Below, piece after piece: positions 46,532 to 54,883 of a stretch of DNA of 64,000 nt (its first letter is position 1; each line of letters starts with the position of its first letter). The stretch covers positions 1 to 64,000 of the forward strand of contig NZ_VKKG01000005.1 in NCBI RefSeq assembly GCF_007197885.1. The letters run 5' to 3'. A program made the position numbers and the translations under genes. The notes under the pieces are model-generated. The model searched no databases, was not told the origin of the DNA, and was given only the letters and a program-made list of their open reading frames with translations. The DNA comes from Tessaracoccus rhinocerotis (GTDB taxonomy: Bacteria > Actinomycetota > Actinomycetes > Propionibacteriales > Propionibacteriaceae).

Positions 46532-47134
46532 ATGTCTGACATGAGCAAGATGGAGGAATCGGATCAGGACGGCAAGAGCCCTGAACAGAAGTCTCACACG
46601 AAGCAGATGTACCTTCGTTTCGCGGCCATGATCCTGACGAGCATGGTGGCCATGTACTTCACCATGTTTGTTGGCTCCTGGGAGTGGAGCCACGTGCGCT
46701 GGAGTCAGAGCCGGGTGTTCATGTCGCTCACCATGGGCGGCACCATGGGTCTGATCATGCTCGCCTGGATGCTGAACATGTACAAGAGCACCATGGGAAA
46801 CGTCGTGATAGTGGTGGTCAGCCTCGCGCTACTCGTGGGCGGTGCGACCCTTGACCGCAGTCAGGCCACGGTGGACGACACCGGGTTCATGAGCGCGATG
46901 ATTCCGCACCACTCGCTTGCCATCACCCGATCGGAGCGTGCGAACATCTCAGACGTGCGCGTGTGTGAACTGGCATACGCGATCAGTGAGGCGCAGCGCA
47001 AGGAGATCTTCGAGATGGAGTGGCTGATCAAGGACATCCAGGAGAACGGGATCGCGACGACGGTTCAGGAGGCCGAGAGCCGGGCCGTGCCGGCGTACCA
47101 AGAGTCGCCCGAGCGCGTCTGTCCTCCGAATTGA
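46532..47134 (+). CDS. DUF305 membrane protein
   Basis: 200 residues. A Met-rich polar N-terminus, three hydrophobic helices (FAAMILTSMVAMYFTMFVG; FMSLTMGGTMGLIMLAWML; VVIVVVSLALLVGGATL), then a DUF305 segment containing GFMSAMIPHHSLAITRSERA with the conserved His pair, a Cys at about residue 150 and another near the end. DUF305 proteins are metal-linked and frequent on copper/heavy-metal islands. ATG 46532 has GGAAGGGAG upstream. Codon use is less GC-extreme than in neighbours, so transfer is likely. No metal transporter or sensor is adjacent. Confidence 0.8.
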   Translation: MSDMSKMEESDQDGKSPEQKSHTKQMYLRFAAMILTSMVAMYFTMFVGSWEWSHVRWSQSRVFMSLTMGGTMGLIMLAWMLNMYKSTMGNVVIVVVSLALLVGGATLDRSQATVDDTGFMSAMIPHHSLAITRSERANISDVRVCELAYAISEAQRKEIFEMEWLIKDIQENGIATTVQEAESRAVPAYQESPERVCPPN

Positions 47135-47254
47135 TCCTGTGAGGGAGGGGAGTCCCAAGTCGGCAGGGTGGTCGGTCCGGGACTGTGCGTCGTGAAGTGA
47201 CATAATGCTGCTTATCGGACTACAATCCGCAGCGGTGTCCAGAGCCGCAACGGG

Positions 47255-47593
47255 TCACCCGACCATCCGTTCACCCTCGGAGCGAAGGACGCAGAACTCG
47301 TTGCCCTCGGGGTCTGCAAGAACCACCCAGCCCGTGCCGTCGCCGCGGACCTCGCGATGGTTGGCCAGCTGTGTGGCGCCCAACTCGACGAGCCTGGCGA
47401 CCTCGGCGTCGCGGCTGCCGTCACTGGGTCGCAGGTCGAAATGCAGCCTGTTCTTGACCAACTTCTCGTCAGGCGTCTCGATGAACAGGATCTGGCGCCC
47501 GCCGTCCGGGCGCTGGATCATGCATTCCTCGTGGCCCGGTTCGTTGGGGTCGTCCTCGATGTCGACGTAGCCGAGCACCTGTTCCACCACTGC
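47255..47593 (-). pseudogene. VOC-family (glyoxalase-like) protein, N-terminally truncated
   Basis: The frame reads GYVDIEDDPNEPGHEECMI, then PDGGRQILFIETPDEKLVKN, RLHFDLRPSDGSRDAEVARL and GWVVLADPEGNEFCVLRS, a strong match to the second two-thirds of small actinobacterial VOC proteins. The expected N-terminal strand and ALARFW-type helix is missing: a TTG at 47617 leads through unrelated codons into VVEQVLGY. About 25 residues, including the first metal-ligand strand, are gone, so it is probably nonfunctional. Confidence 0.6.
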
Positions 47594-47748
47594 GAGAGTT
47601 GATAGGCGTTTCGGCAATCGAAGGTCGTGTGACTGATGAAGGAGGCCATCCCTCAGTATCGTCCGGGCCCTGGCCAGTGTCAGTCCTCGCGCTCAGAATC
47701 GGTATGGACGATCTCGATAGAGATTGCCCAAACCCCTTCCCATGGTAT

Positions 47749-47765
47749 TCGTACTGGTGTACGAT
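47749..47765 (+). promoter_or_regulatory. SOS-box-like palindrome overlapping a -10 box
   Basis: TCGTAC (47749-47754) and GTACGA (47759-47764) form a perfect palindrome with a 4-base spacer, close to the actinobacterial LexA box TCGAAC-N4-GTTCGA. TACGAT (47760-47765) inside it is a -10 ending 7 bases before ATG 47772. Confidence 0.5.
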
Positions 47766-47771
47766 TAGGGA

Positions 47772-49070
47772 ATGGACGAGGAAGTCAACCACCACCTGGA
47801 CCGCTGGGTCGCGATGACCGGCCGGGCCGGGGTGTTGGCCGCCCAACTCGCACAAACCCATGCGGACCTCGTCGACCTGGCCGCGGATCTCATCGAGACC
47901 CGCACCTGGGCCGGCGACGGCGTCCGCTCCCCCGAACACTGGCTGATGGTCTACTGCGCACTGTCGCCCGCGCGTGCAAGTGAGGTCGTTGCGCTGGGCC
48001 AACGCCGCGCTGCGATGTCAGGGCTGGTGGACCAGATGCAGGCCGGCCGGGTCAGTCTGGACCAGGCGGCCGTCGTCGCCCGCAACGTCCCGGACCACTA
48101 CGTCGGCTCGGTAACGCATGAGTTGGTGTCGATGGCAACGGTGCCGCAGCTGCGGAGGGCGTTGAACAAGCACCAGTTCACACCTCCCAAGCCGAAGGAG
48201 GACATCACCCCCTACGACGAAGCCGTCGCCGCGATGCCCGAGGACGAGCGCCCACTCAACCCTGTCGACGACGGCCCGAAGTTGACCATGCACACCACCG
48301 AGGGCCGCTTCCACCTCCGCTTCGAGGCCAACCCGGTCGACGGCGCACTCCTCGAGAGCGCCATCAAGGAGGCCAAGGACGCCCTGTTCAACGCCGGCGA
48401 CACCGACGCCACCTACGCCGATGCCCTCCTCGAGGTCGCCAACCGCTCCCTGAACACCGTCGAGTCGAAGTCCCGCCTGGAGCACTACCGCGTCCACATC
48501 AACCTCGACACCGACGGCAACGCCTGGCTCAACAAGAAGGGCGCACTCCCCCCACACCTGATGCGCCAAGTCACCTGCGACGGCACCATCCGGCCCGTGT
48601 GGTGGAGCGACGCCAAACCCGTCTCCGTCGGCCGCAGCCAACGCATCGTCCCAGACCGCACCCGCCGCCTCGTCGAGGACCGCGACGGCGGCTGCCGCTA
48701 CCCCGGCTGCACCACCACCAGCTTCCTCGAGAACCACCACATCACCCACTGGAGCAAGGGCGGCGGCACCGACATCGACTCCCTCGTCTCGCTGTGCCCC
48801 AGACACCACCGCGAACTCCACCAGGACCGCTTCAGCATCCACGGCGACCCAACCACCCCCACCGGACTCACCTTCCACAACCCACACGGCAGACCACTAC
48901 TGATCCAACTCCCCGACACAGTCCCACCCACCCAGCACCCACCACCAGGACCCACACCCCTGCGGGGCACCCCGATGGACGTCACCTGCATCCACTTCCA
49001 ACCCAACCACCCACCCTCCGCCGAGGCCGACGCTGTCGACCAGGACGACGACCTCCGCTCCACCGGCTGA
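47772..49070 (+). CDS. DUF222 domain HNH endonuclease-like protein
   Basis: 432 residues. Residues 1-280 are the helical DUF222 domain (WLMVYCALSPARASEVVALG; AGRVSLDQAAVVARNVPDHY). The HNH nuclease follows: RRLVEDRDGGCRYPGC, then ENHHITHWSKGGGTD and LCPRHHRELHQD, containing the His-Asn-His ligands and a CxxC-type zinc pair. The Pro/His-rich tail is disordered. These genes occur in many copies in actinobacteria, often thought to be mobile or SOS-linked; targets are unknown. The start is leaderless by position of the -10 box. Confidence 0.85.
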   Translation: MDEEVNHHLDRWVAMTGRAGVLAAQLAQTHADLVDLAADLIETRTWAGDGVRSPEHWLMVYCALSPARASEVVALGQRRAAMSGLVDQMQAGRVSLDQAAVVARNVPDHYVGSVTHELVSMATVPQLRRALNKHQFTPPKPKEDITPYDEAVAAMPEDERPLNPVDDGPKLTMHTTEGRFHLRFEANPVDGALLESAIKEAKDALFNAGDTDATYADALLEVANRSLNTVESKSRLEHYRVHINLDTDGNAWLNKKGALPPHLMRQVTCDGTIRPVWWSDAKPVSVGRSQRIVPDRTRRLVEDRDGGCRYPGCTTTSFLENHHITHWSKGGGTDIDSLVSLCPRHHRELHQDRFSIHGDPTTPTGLTFHNPHGRPLLIQLPDTVPPTQHPPPGPTPLRGTPMDVTCIHFQPNHPPSAEADAVDQDDDLRSTG

Positions 49071-49117
49071 CAGGCCGAGGGCTGCGGTGCTGGTTCGGAG
49101 CCCTCGGAGAGTGCGAC

Positions 49118-49123
49118 TACGCT
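49118..49123 (+). promoter_or_regulatory. -10 box for leaderless lnt
   Basis: TACGCT ends 8 bases before ATG 49131. Confidence 0.45.
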
Positions 49124-49130
49124 TGATTCC

Positions 49131-50717
49131 ATGACCACGGTGGCCGACGCTGACGTGCGGGCTGCCCCTGATCCCGCCGCATCCTCACGGACCCAAGCAG
49201 GCCCACGGCTGGGGCTTCCGCTGCTACTTGCGGTGGCCCTCGTGTCGGGCCTGGCGCTCGGAACCGGATTCGCCCCGCTCGGCTGGTGGCCGCTCGCGCC
49301 GGCAGGGGTGGCCGGTCTGGTGCTTGCGGTCCGACTCTCGGCTGGCGCGAGGGAAGCGACGGCCGTCGGCGCCGCGTTCGGGCTTTCGCTGACGAGTTTC
49401 ACCATCAACTGGATGCACGTGATCGACGTGGCCGCGACCGTCGGCCTGATCCTGGTCGTTTCGCTCTGGTACACGCTCCTCGGGCCAGCCCTGAAGCTGA
49501 CCGAGCACACCCGCTGGTGGCCCCTCCTGGCGGCTGGCACCTGGGTGGCCGTCGACTACGCCGCGTCGCGGTTTCCCTTCGGTGGGTTCGGATGGTTGCG
49601 CCTCGGGTACACCCAGGTCGACTCGCCGCTGGCGGGACTCTTCCCCCTCCTCGGCGTTGTGGGAGCCGGTCTGGCGACGGCGCTCATCGGTACCACCGTC
49701 GTGTGGCTGGGCCTGAGGTGGTCCCGCCGGCGCGCCGCCGGTGCTGCGGCATTGCTGGCCGTGATCGCTCTGACAGCGGGTCTGGGGTCGGCAGTTCCCC
49801 CTGCAACAGCGTCCGGATCGGCAGCCGTCGGTTGGGTGCAGGGCGGCGCTCCGGGCGGCGGCGTCTACGGCCTCGGACCGGCGCGGACCATCACCACCAA
49901 CCAGGCCGACGCGACTGCGGAACTCGCCGACGACGTCGCGGCGGGCGCGCTGCCGACCCCTGACTTCGTCGTCTGGCCCGAGAACTCCACCGACATGGAT
50001 CCCGACACCGACGCCACCACCGGGTTGCTCGTCAAGGATGCGGTCGACGCCGTGGGTACCCCGGTCCTCGTCGGCTCCGTGCTCGAGGGGCCCGGCCCCG
50101 ACGAGAGGCAGACGGCGAGCCGATGGACGCGACCCGACGGCACCATCGGCGCCACCTACGTCAAGCGCGGCATCGTGCCCTTCGGTGAGTGGATCCCATT
50201 CCGCGACGTGCTGCTCCCCCTCATCCCGCAGCTGCGCTACGTCGGCGCCCAGTCGGTGGCCGGGACCGAGCCCGGACTCCTCGACGTCGAACTGGCCGAC
50301 GGCACTCCCCTGCGGCTCGGCGTGCTCGTCTGCTACGACGTGATCTTCGATCCCTACGTCCACGAGGTCGCGGCAGCCGACGTCCTGTTGGTCCAGTCGA
50401 GCAACGCCATGTACCAGGGAACTGCCCAGATCGAGCAGCAGTTCGCCATCACCCGGGCCCGGGCTGCCGAGCTGCGGCGCGAGGTCCTCGTCGTCACCAC
50501 GAGCGGCGTCAGCGGTCTGATCGGCCCCGAGGGAAAGGTGCTTTGGCGCGAGACCGGTCCCGGGTCCGCGCACGGCGTCGACATCCTCCCGACAAGGACC
50601 GGAACCACCGCAGCGGCCCTGATCGCCGGTCCCTTGGAACTGGCCACCTCGGTGGGCGCGGTGGTCTGGCTACTGGTGTTGGCGGTGGCAGCAGTCAGGC
50701 GCCGACGTAGGCCTTGA
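49131..50717 (+). CDS. lnt: Apolipoprotein N-acyltransferase
   Basis: 528 residues. Six to eight N-terminal membrane helices are followed by a carbon-nitrogen hydrolase domain with the Glu-Lys-Cys triad: FVVWPENST (Glu), ATYVKRGIVPFGEW (Lys) and LGVLVCYDVIFD (Cys). It adds the third acyl chain to lipoproteins on the outer membrane face, relevant to the lipoprotein at 7043. A final helix anchors the end. No Ppm1 fusion is present, unlike in mycobacteria. The 3' end overlaps the convergent UvrA-like gene by 23 bases. Confidence 0.92.
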   Translation: MTTVADADVRAAPDPAASSRTQAGPRLGLPLLLAVALVSGLALGTGFAPLGWWPLAPAGVAGLVLAVRLSAGAREATAVGAAFGLSLTSFTINWMHVIDVAATVGLILVVSLWYTLLGPALKLTEHTRWWPLLAAGTWVAVDYAASRFPFGGFGWLRLGYTQVDSPLAGLFPLLGVVGAGLATALIGTTVVWLGLRWSRRRAAGAAALLAVIALTAGLGSAVPPATASGSAAVGWVQGGAPGGGVYGLGPARTITTNQADATAELADDVAAGALPTPDFVVWPENSTDMDPDTDATTGLLVKDAVDAVGTPVLVGSVLEGPGPDERQTASRWTRPDGTIGATYVKRGIVPFGEWIPFRDVLLPLIPQLRYVGAQSVAGTEPGLLDVELADGTPLRLGVLVCYDVIFDPYVHEVAAADVLLVQSSNAMYQGTAQIEQQFAITRARAAELRREVLVVTTSGVSGLIGPEGKVLWRETGPGSAHGVDILPTRTGTTAAALIAGPLELATSVGAVVWLLVLAVAAVRRRRRP

Positions 50718-53070
50718 GGTGCTCGCCCGTGGTGGTGGAGGCATCGGCGACGAGGGTCGCTGGTGTGCCCTCGAAGACGACCCGGCCGCCGTCGTGGCCG
50801 GCGCCGGGCCCGAGGTCGATGATCCAGTCGGCATGCGCCATGACAGCTTGGTGGTGTTCCACGACGATGACTGACTTGCCACCGTCGACGAGCCGGTCCA
50901 GCAGGGCGAGGAGATTGTCCACGTCGGCGAGGTGGAGGCCGGTGGTGGGCTCGTCGAGGACGTAGATGTCGCCCTTGTCACCCATCTGGTTGGCCAGCTT
51001 GAGGCGCTGGCGCTCACCACCGGACAGGGTGGTCAGGGGCTGTCCCACCAGTAGGTACCCGAGTCCGACGTCGGAGAGGCGAACCAGGATCTTGTGGGCC
51101 GCGGGGACCTTGGACTCGCCGGCCGCGAAGAACTCCACGGCCTCGTCCACCGACATCGCCAGGACCTCGCTGATGTCCCTGCCCGCGAGCTTGTACTCCA
51201 GCACGGCGGTGTCGTAGCGCTTGCCGCCGCAGTCCTCGCACGGGGTGGAGACGGTGGCCATGATGCCGAGCTCCATGTAGATGACGCCGGCCCCCTTGCA
51301 GGTGGGGCAGGCGCCCTCCGAGTTGGCGCTGAACAGGGCAGGCTTGACGTCGTTGGCCTTCGCGAACGCCTTGCGGATCGGGTCGAGCATGCCGGTGTAG
51401 GTGGCCGGGTTGCTGCGGCGGGATCCTCGGATGCCGGTCTGGTCGATGACCACCACGTCGTCGCGGTCGGCCACCGAGCCGTTGATGAGCGAGCTCTTGC
51501 CGGAGCCCGCCACGCCGGTGAGCACCACCAGCACGCCGAGCGGGATGTCGACGTCGACGTCCCGGAGGTTGTTCGTTCTTGCTCCCCGCACCTCCAGGGC
51601 GGACTTCGGCTCGCGAACGGACTCCTTCAGGGAGGCGCGGTCCTCGAGGTGCTTGCCCGTGAGGGTGTAGCTGCGGCGCAGTCCGGTGACGTCGCCCTCG
51701 AACATGATCTCGCCGCCCTTGGACCCGGCCCGTGGGCCGAGGTCGACGACGTGGTCGGCGATCTCGATGACCTCCGGCTTGTGCTCCACCACGAGGACCG
51801 TGTTGCCCTTGTCGCGCAGCTGCAGCAGCAGGTTGTTCATGCGCCTGATGTCGTGCGGGTGGAGACCGATCGTCGGTTCGTCGAAGACGTAGGTGACGTC
51901 CGTCAGGGAGGAGCCGAGGTGGCGGATCAGCTTGGTCCGCTGCGCCTCTCCGCCGGAGAGGGTGCCGGCGGGACGGTTGAGGCTGAGATAGCCCAGACCG
52001 ACCTCGACGAAGTGGTCGAGCGTCTCCCCCAGGGTGCGCAGCAATGGCACCACCGAGGGCTCGTCGAGTTCCGCCACCCAGGCTGCGAGATCAGTGATCT
52101 GCATGGCACAGGCGTCGGCGATGTTGATGCCCCGGATCTTCGACGAGCGGGCCTCGGGAGCCAACCGGGTGCCGTCGCACTCGGGGCAGGTCCCGAACAC
52201 CACGGCCTGGTCCACGAACCGGCGGATGTGGGGCTGCATCGCCTCGACGTCCTTGGAGAGGTAGGACTTCTGGATCTGCGGGATCAGGCCGAGGTAGGTG
52301 ATGTTGATTCCGCTGGCCTTGACCTTGGTGGCCTCCTTGTAGAGGAAGTCGTGCATCTCTCGTTTGTTGTACTTCTTGATCGGCTTGTCCGGGTCGAAGA
52401 AACCGGACTCGCGGTAGATGCGTCCGTACCAACCGTCCATGCTGTAGCCGGGGACCGTGATGGCGCCCTCGTTGAGGGACTTCTCCTCGTCGTAGAGGGC
52501 GGCGAGGTTGAAGTCGCTGACCTCTCCCCTGCCCTCGCAGTGCGGGCACATTCCGCCCAGCCGGTGAAACGACGCTTTCTCCGCGATGGTCTTGCCGCCG
52601 CGTTCGACGGTGATCGCGCCCGACGCGCTGACCGAGGGCACATTGAACGAGTACGCATTGGGTGGGCCGATGTGCGGGTCGCCCAGCTTGCTGAAGAGAA
52701 TCCGCAGCAGGGCATTGGCGTCGGTGGCGGTGCCGACGGTCGAGCGTGGGTTCGCCCCCATGCGCTCCTGGTCGACGATGATCGCGGTGGTCAGCCCCTC
52801 GAGCCGGTCCACGTCGGGACGAGCGACGTTGGGCATGAAGACCTGCAGGAAAGCCGAATAGGTCTCGTTGATGAGCCGCTGCGAGTCGGCCGCGATGGTG
52901 TTGAACACCAGCGAACTCTTCCCTGAGCCCGACACTCCGGTGAAGACCGTGAGTCTCCGCTTGGGGATCTCGACGGATACGTCCTTGAGGTTGTTCTCCC
53001 GTGCACCCGTGACGCGGATCAGGTCGTGGGAATCGGCTGGGTGGCTCGCCTTGCTCTGGGTAGAACTCAC
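50695..53070 (-). CDS. UvrA-like ABC-class ATPase, class without UvrB-binding insert
   Basis: 791 residues, shorter than the roughly 940-1000 of UvrA. Two ABC cassettes: Walker A FTGVSGSGKSS (near residue 44) and LTGVAGSGKSS (near 480), signatures TLSGGEAQRTKL and TLSGGERQRLKL, Walker B YVFDEPTIGLHPHD and YVLDEPTTGLHLAD. Zinc knuckles are CPHCEG/CPEC and CPTCKG/CEDCGG. It matches the UvrA2/DrrC-like group in which self-resistance to DNA-binding drugs is reported. GTG 53070 with GGGAG nine bases upstream gives MSSTQSKASHPADSHDLIRV, the usual start. It abuts a truncated tadB. Confidence 0.85.
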   Translation of the reverse strand: MSSTQSKASHPADSHDLIRVTGARENNLKDVSVEIPKRRLTVFTGVSGSGKSSLVFNTIAADSQRLINETYSAFLQVFMPNVARPDVDRLEGLTTAIIVDQERMGANPRSTVGTATDANALLRILFSKLGDPHIGPPNAYSFNVPSVSASGAITVERGGKTIAEKASFHRLGGMCPHCEGRGEVSDFNLAALYDEEKSLNEGAITVPGYSMDGWYGRIYRESGFFDPDKPIKKYNKREMHDFLYKEATKVKASGINITYLGLIPQIQKSYLSKDVEAMQPHIRRFVDQAVVFGTCPECDGTRLAPEARSSKIRGINIADACAMQITDLAAWVAELDEPSVVPLLRTLGETLDHFVEVGLGYLSLNRPAGTLSGGEAQRTKLIRHLGSSLTDVTYVFDEPTIGLHPHDIRRMNNLLLQLRDKGNTVLVVEHKPEVIEIADHVVDLGPRAGSKGGEIMFEGDVTGLRRSYTLTGKHLEDRASLKESVREPKSALEVRGARTNNLRDVDVDIPLGVLVVLTGVAGSGKSSLINGSVADRDDVVVIDQTGIRGSRRSNPATYTGMLDPIRKAFAKANDVKPALFSANSEGACPTCKGAGVIYMELGIMATVSTPCEDCGGKRYDTAVLEYKLAGRDISEVLAMSVDEAVEFFAAGESKVPAAHKILVRLSDVGLGYLLVGQPLTTLSGGERQRLKLANQMGDKGDIYVLDEPTTGLHLADVDNLLALLDRLVDGGKSVIVVEHHQAVMAHADWIIDLGPGAGHDGGRVVFEGTPATLVADASTTTGEHLKAYVGA

Positions 53071-53109
53071 CCGGACATGCTCCCACGTGGTCCCGATCGG
53101 CGTGTCCAA

Positions 53110-53482
53110 TTTGGCTGGATTGAGCAGAGAAGCCGCCCGCATGGAGAGCGAGGACTTCGTCTGGGTGGCCCAGGCCATCGCGATCAACCACCAGGTGGGC
53201 GGAAACCTCGCCGAGGTGCTGGACCAGGTCGCCAACACCATCCGGGAACGCAACGAGATCCGTCGCATGGTCAGCGCGCTGTCCGCCGAGGGCCGCCTGT
53301 CCGCAGTGATCCTGATGGCCCTGCCATTCGTCGTCATGGCCTTCCTGCTCCTGACCAACCCCACCTACCTCGCCCCGCTGGTCTCCGGCGGCCTGCTCGG
53401 ATTCGCGATCCTCGGAGCCGGCGTCGTGATGCTGGTCATCGGCGGGATCTGGCTCTCCAAGACCGTGACGATCAAGTTCTGA
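53110..53482 (+). pseudogene. TadB (GspF-domain) pilus inner-membrane protein, 3' fragment
   Basis: The frame encodes only the end of TadB: LSREAARMESEDFVWVAQAI, NHQVGGNLAEVLDQVANTI, IRRMVSALSAEGRLSAVILM, and two C-terminal helices (LPFVVMAFLLLTNPTYLAPL; GFAILGAGVVMLVIGGIWLS). The N-terminal two-thirds with the first GspF helices are missing; upstream of about 53110 the sequence is the 5' region of the divergent UvrA-like gene. An ATG at 53140 would give a 114-residue peptide. It is followed after four bases by tadC. Confidence 0.75.
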
Positions 53483-53486
53483 TGCC

Positions 53487-54395
53487 ATGACCGAGATCAC
53501 GCTCATCGCCGCCGGCCTCGCCGCCACCGCAGCCGCCCTGATCGGGTGGGGACTGGCCGAACTGGTCGACCCCAGCCGACGCCAGGTGTTGGCCAACCTG
53601 AACCGGGGCCGCAACGTCGTGGCCGCCCCCAGGGGCGACGACATTCGACCCGCCCCCGAGAGCACCAGCGCCATCGCGGCGTTCGCGCGCCGGGTCACCC
53701 CGCCCCCTGTGTTGCGGATGCTGCACCGCCAACACCTGTTGGCAGGGCGTCCCCCCCAGGGTTGGGCCATCGACAAGCTGCTGGTCATGAAGATGCTGTG
53801 GGTACCGGTCGCGGCCCTCGTCGTGTTCGGCGTCCTGCGATCCGAACTTCCTCCCCTGTTCGCGCTGGTCATCGTGGTGATGGCGATCGCGTTGTACTTC
53901 TACCCGGAGATCAAGCTCAACAGCGACGGCGCCACCCGAAACGAGAAGATCCAGTACGAGCTGGCCGATACCCTTGACCAGATGACTATCTCCGTGGAGG
54001 CCGGCCTCGGCTTCGACGCCGCCATGCAGCAGGCTGCCCGCAACGGGAAGGGCCCGCTTGCGGAGGAGTTGCGCCGCACCCTCCAGGACATCCAGATCGG
54101 CCGCTCGCGCCGTCAGGCCTTCGAGTCGCTGACCCAGCGCACGTCCGTGCCGGACCTGCGCCGGTTCGTGCGGGCCGTGGTGCAGGCGGACGCCTACGGC
54201 ATCTCCATCGCTGACGTGCTGCGCACCCAGGCCAAGGAGATGCGGCTCAAGCGCCGGCAGCGCGCCGAGGAGGCCGCACAGAAGATCCCGGTGAAGGTGC
54301 TCATGCCCCTGATGCTGTTCATCCTGCCCGTGCTCTTCATCGTCGTCCTCGGACCAGCCGTCATCAACATGGTCGCCGCGTTCAGCGGAATGTGA
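53487..54395 (+). CDS. tadC: TadC-like type II secretion F-domain protein
   Basis: 302 residues with helices near residues 5-25, 100-125 and 270-298 and a cytoplasmic GspF domain: YELADTLDQMTISVEAGLGF, MQQAARNGKGPLAEELRRTL, AFESLTQRTSVPDLRRFVRA, VLRTQAKEMRLKRRQRAEE. It forms part of the inner-membrane platform of Flp/Tad pili with TadB. Since TadB is truncated, the platform is probably not functional unless another tadB exists. Stop overlaps the prepilin peptidase start. Confidence 0.88.
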   Translation: MTEITLIAAGLAATAAALIGWGLAELVDPSRRQVLANLNRGRNVVAAPRGDDIRPAPESTSAIAAFARRVTPPPVLRMLHRQHLLAGRPPQGWAIDKLLVMKMLWVPVAALVVFGVLRSELPPLFALVIVVMAIALYFYPEIKLNSDGATRNEKIQYELADTLDQMTISVEAGLGFDAAMQQAARNGKGPLAEELRRTLQDIQIGRSRRQAFESLTQRTSVPDLRRFVRAVVQADAYGISIADVLRTQAKEMRLKRRQRAEEAAQKIPVKVLMPLMLFILPVLFIVVLGPAVINMVAAFSGM

Positions 54396-54883
54396 TGCCG
54401 ATCCCGCTCGTCCTGGCCGTGGCAGCACTGTGCGCGCTGCTTGCCGCCCTGCTGACTCCCTGGTTGCGCAGGGAACTCGGCGAGGAGGCCGCCCGGCTGC
54501 CGGACAGGATGGTTGTTGCGGCCGCCGGGCTGCTGTTCGTGGGGCTCGCGGTCAGTTCCGCGGTCGAGGGTGACTGGTCGCGGCTGGGCCGCGCCGCACT
54601 GGCGGCGCTGGCGCTGGTTGTGGGCTACTTCGTGCTCGCGTTCATCAATCCCGCGGGTCTGGGCCTCGGGGACGTGAAGTTCGCGGGCGTGGTGGGTGGC
54701 TTCCTGGGCTGGTTCGGTTGGGCCCACCTCGGAGCCGGGACACTTGCCGCGTTCGTGCTCAACGCCGTCGTGGCGCTCGTGGTCCTCCTGGCCCGCAGCG
54801 GTGGGAAGGACACCGACATCCCGTTCGGGCCGTGGATGGTTGCGGGCGCCGTGGCGGCGGTTGCGCTGCTACCGACCCAGTAG
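54395..54883 (+). CDS. Prepilin peptidase, A24 family, without methylase domain
   Basis: 162 residues, about five helices. The catalytic GxGD occurs in GLGLGDVKFAGVVGGF, and an earlier Asp in LPDRMVVAAAGL can be the partner aspartate. This matches short TadV/CpaA-type peptidases that trim Flp and TadE-like prepilins at the membrane. ATG 54395 overlaps the tadC stop (TGATG). The ATGTGATG context also offers GTG 54392. The last 15 bases overlap the convergent flavoprotein gene. Confidence 0.85.
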   Translation: MPIPLVLAVAALCALLAALLTPWLRRELGEEAARLPDRMVVAAAGLLFVGLAVSSAVEGDWSRLGRAALAALALVVGYFVLAFINPAGLGLGDVKFAGVVGGFLGWFGWAHLGAGTLAAFVLNAVVALVVLLARSGGKDTDIPFGPWMVAGAVAAVALLPTQ

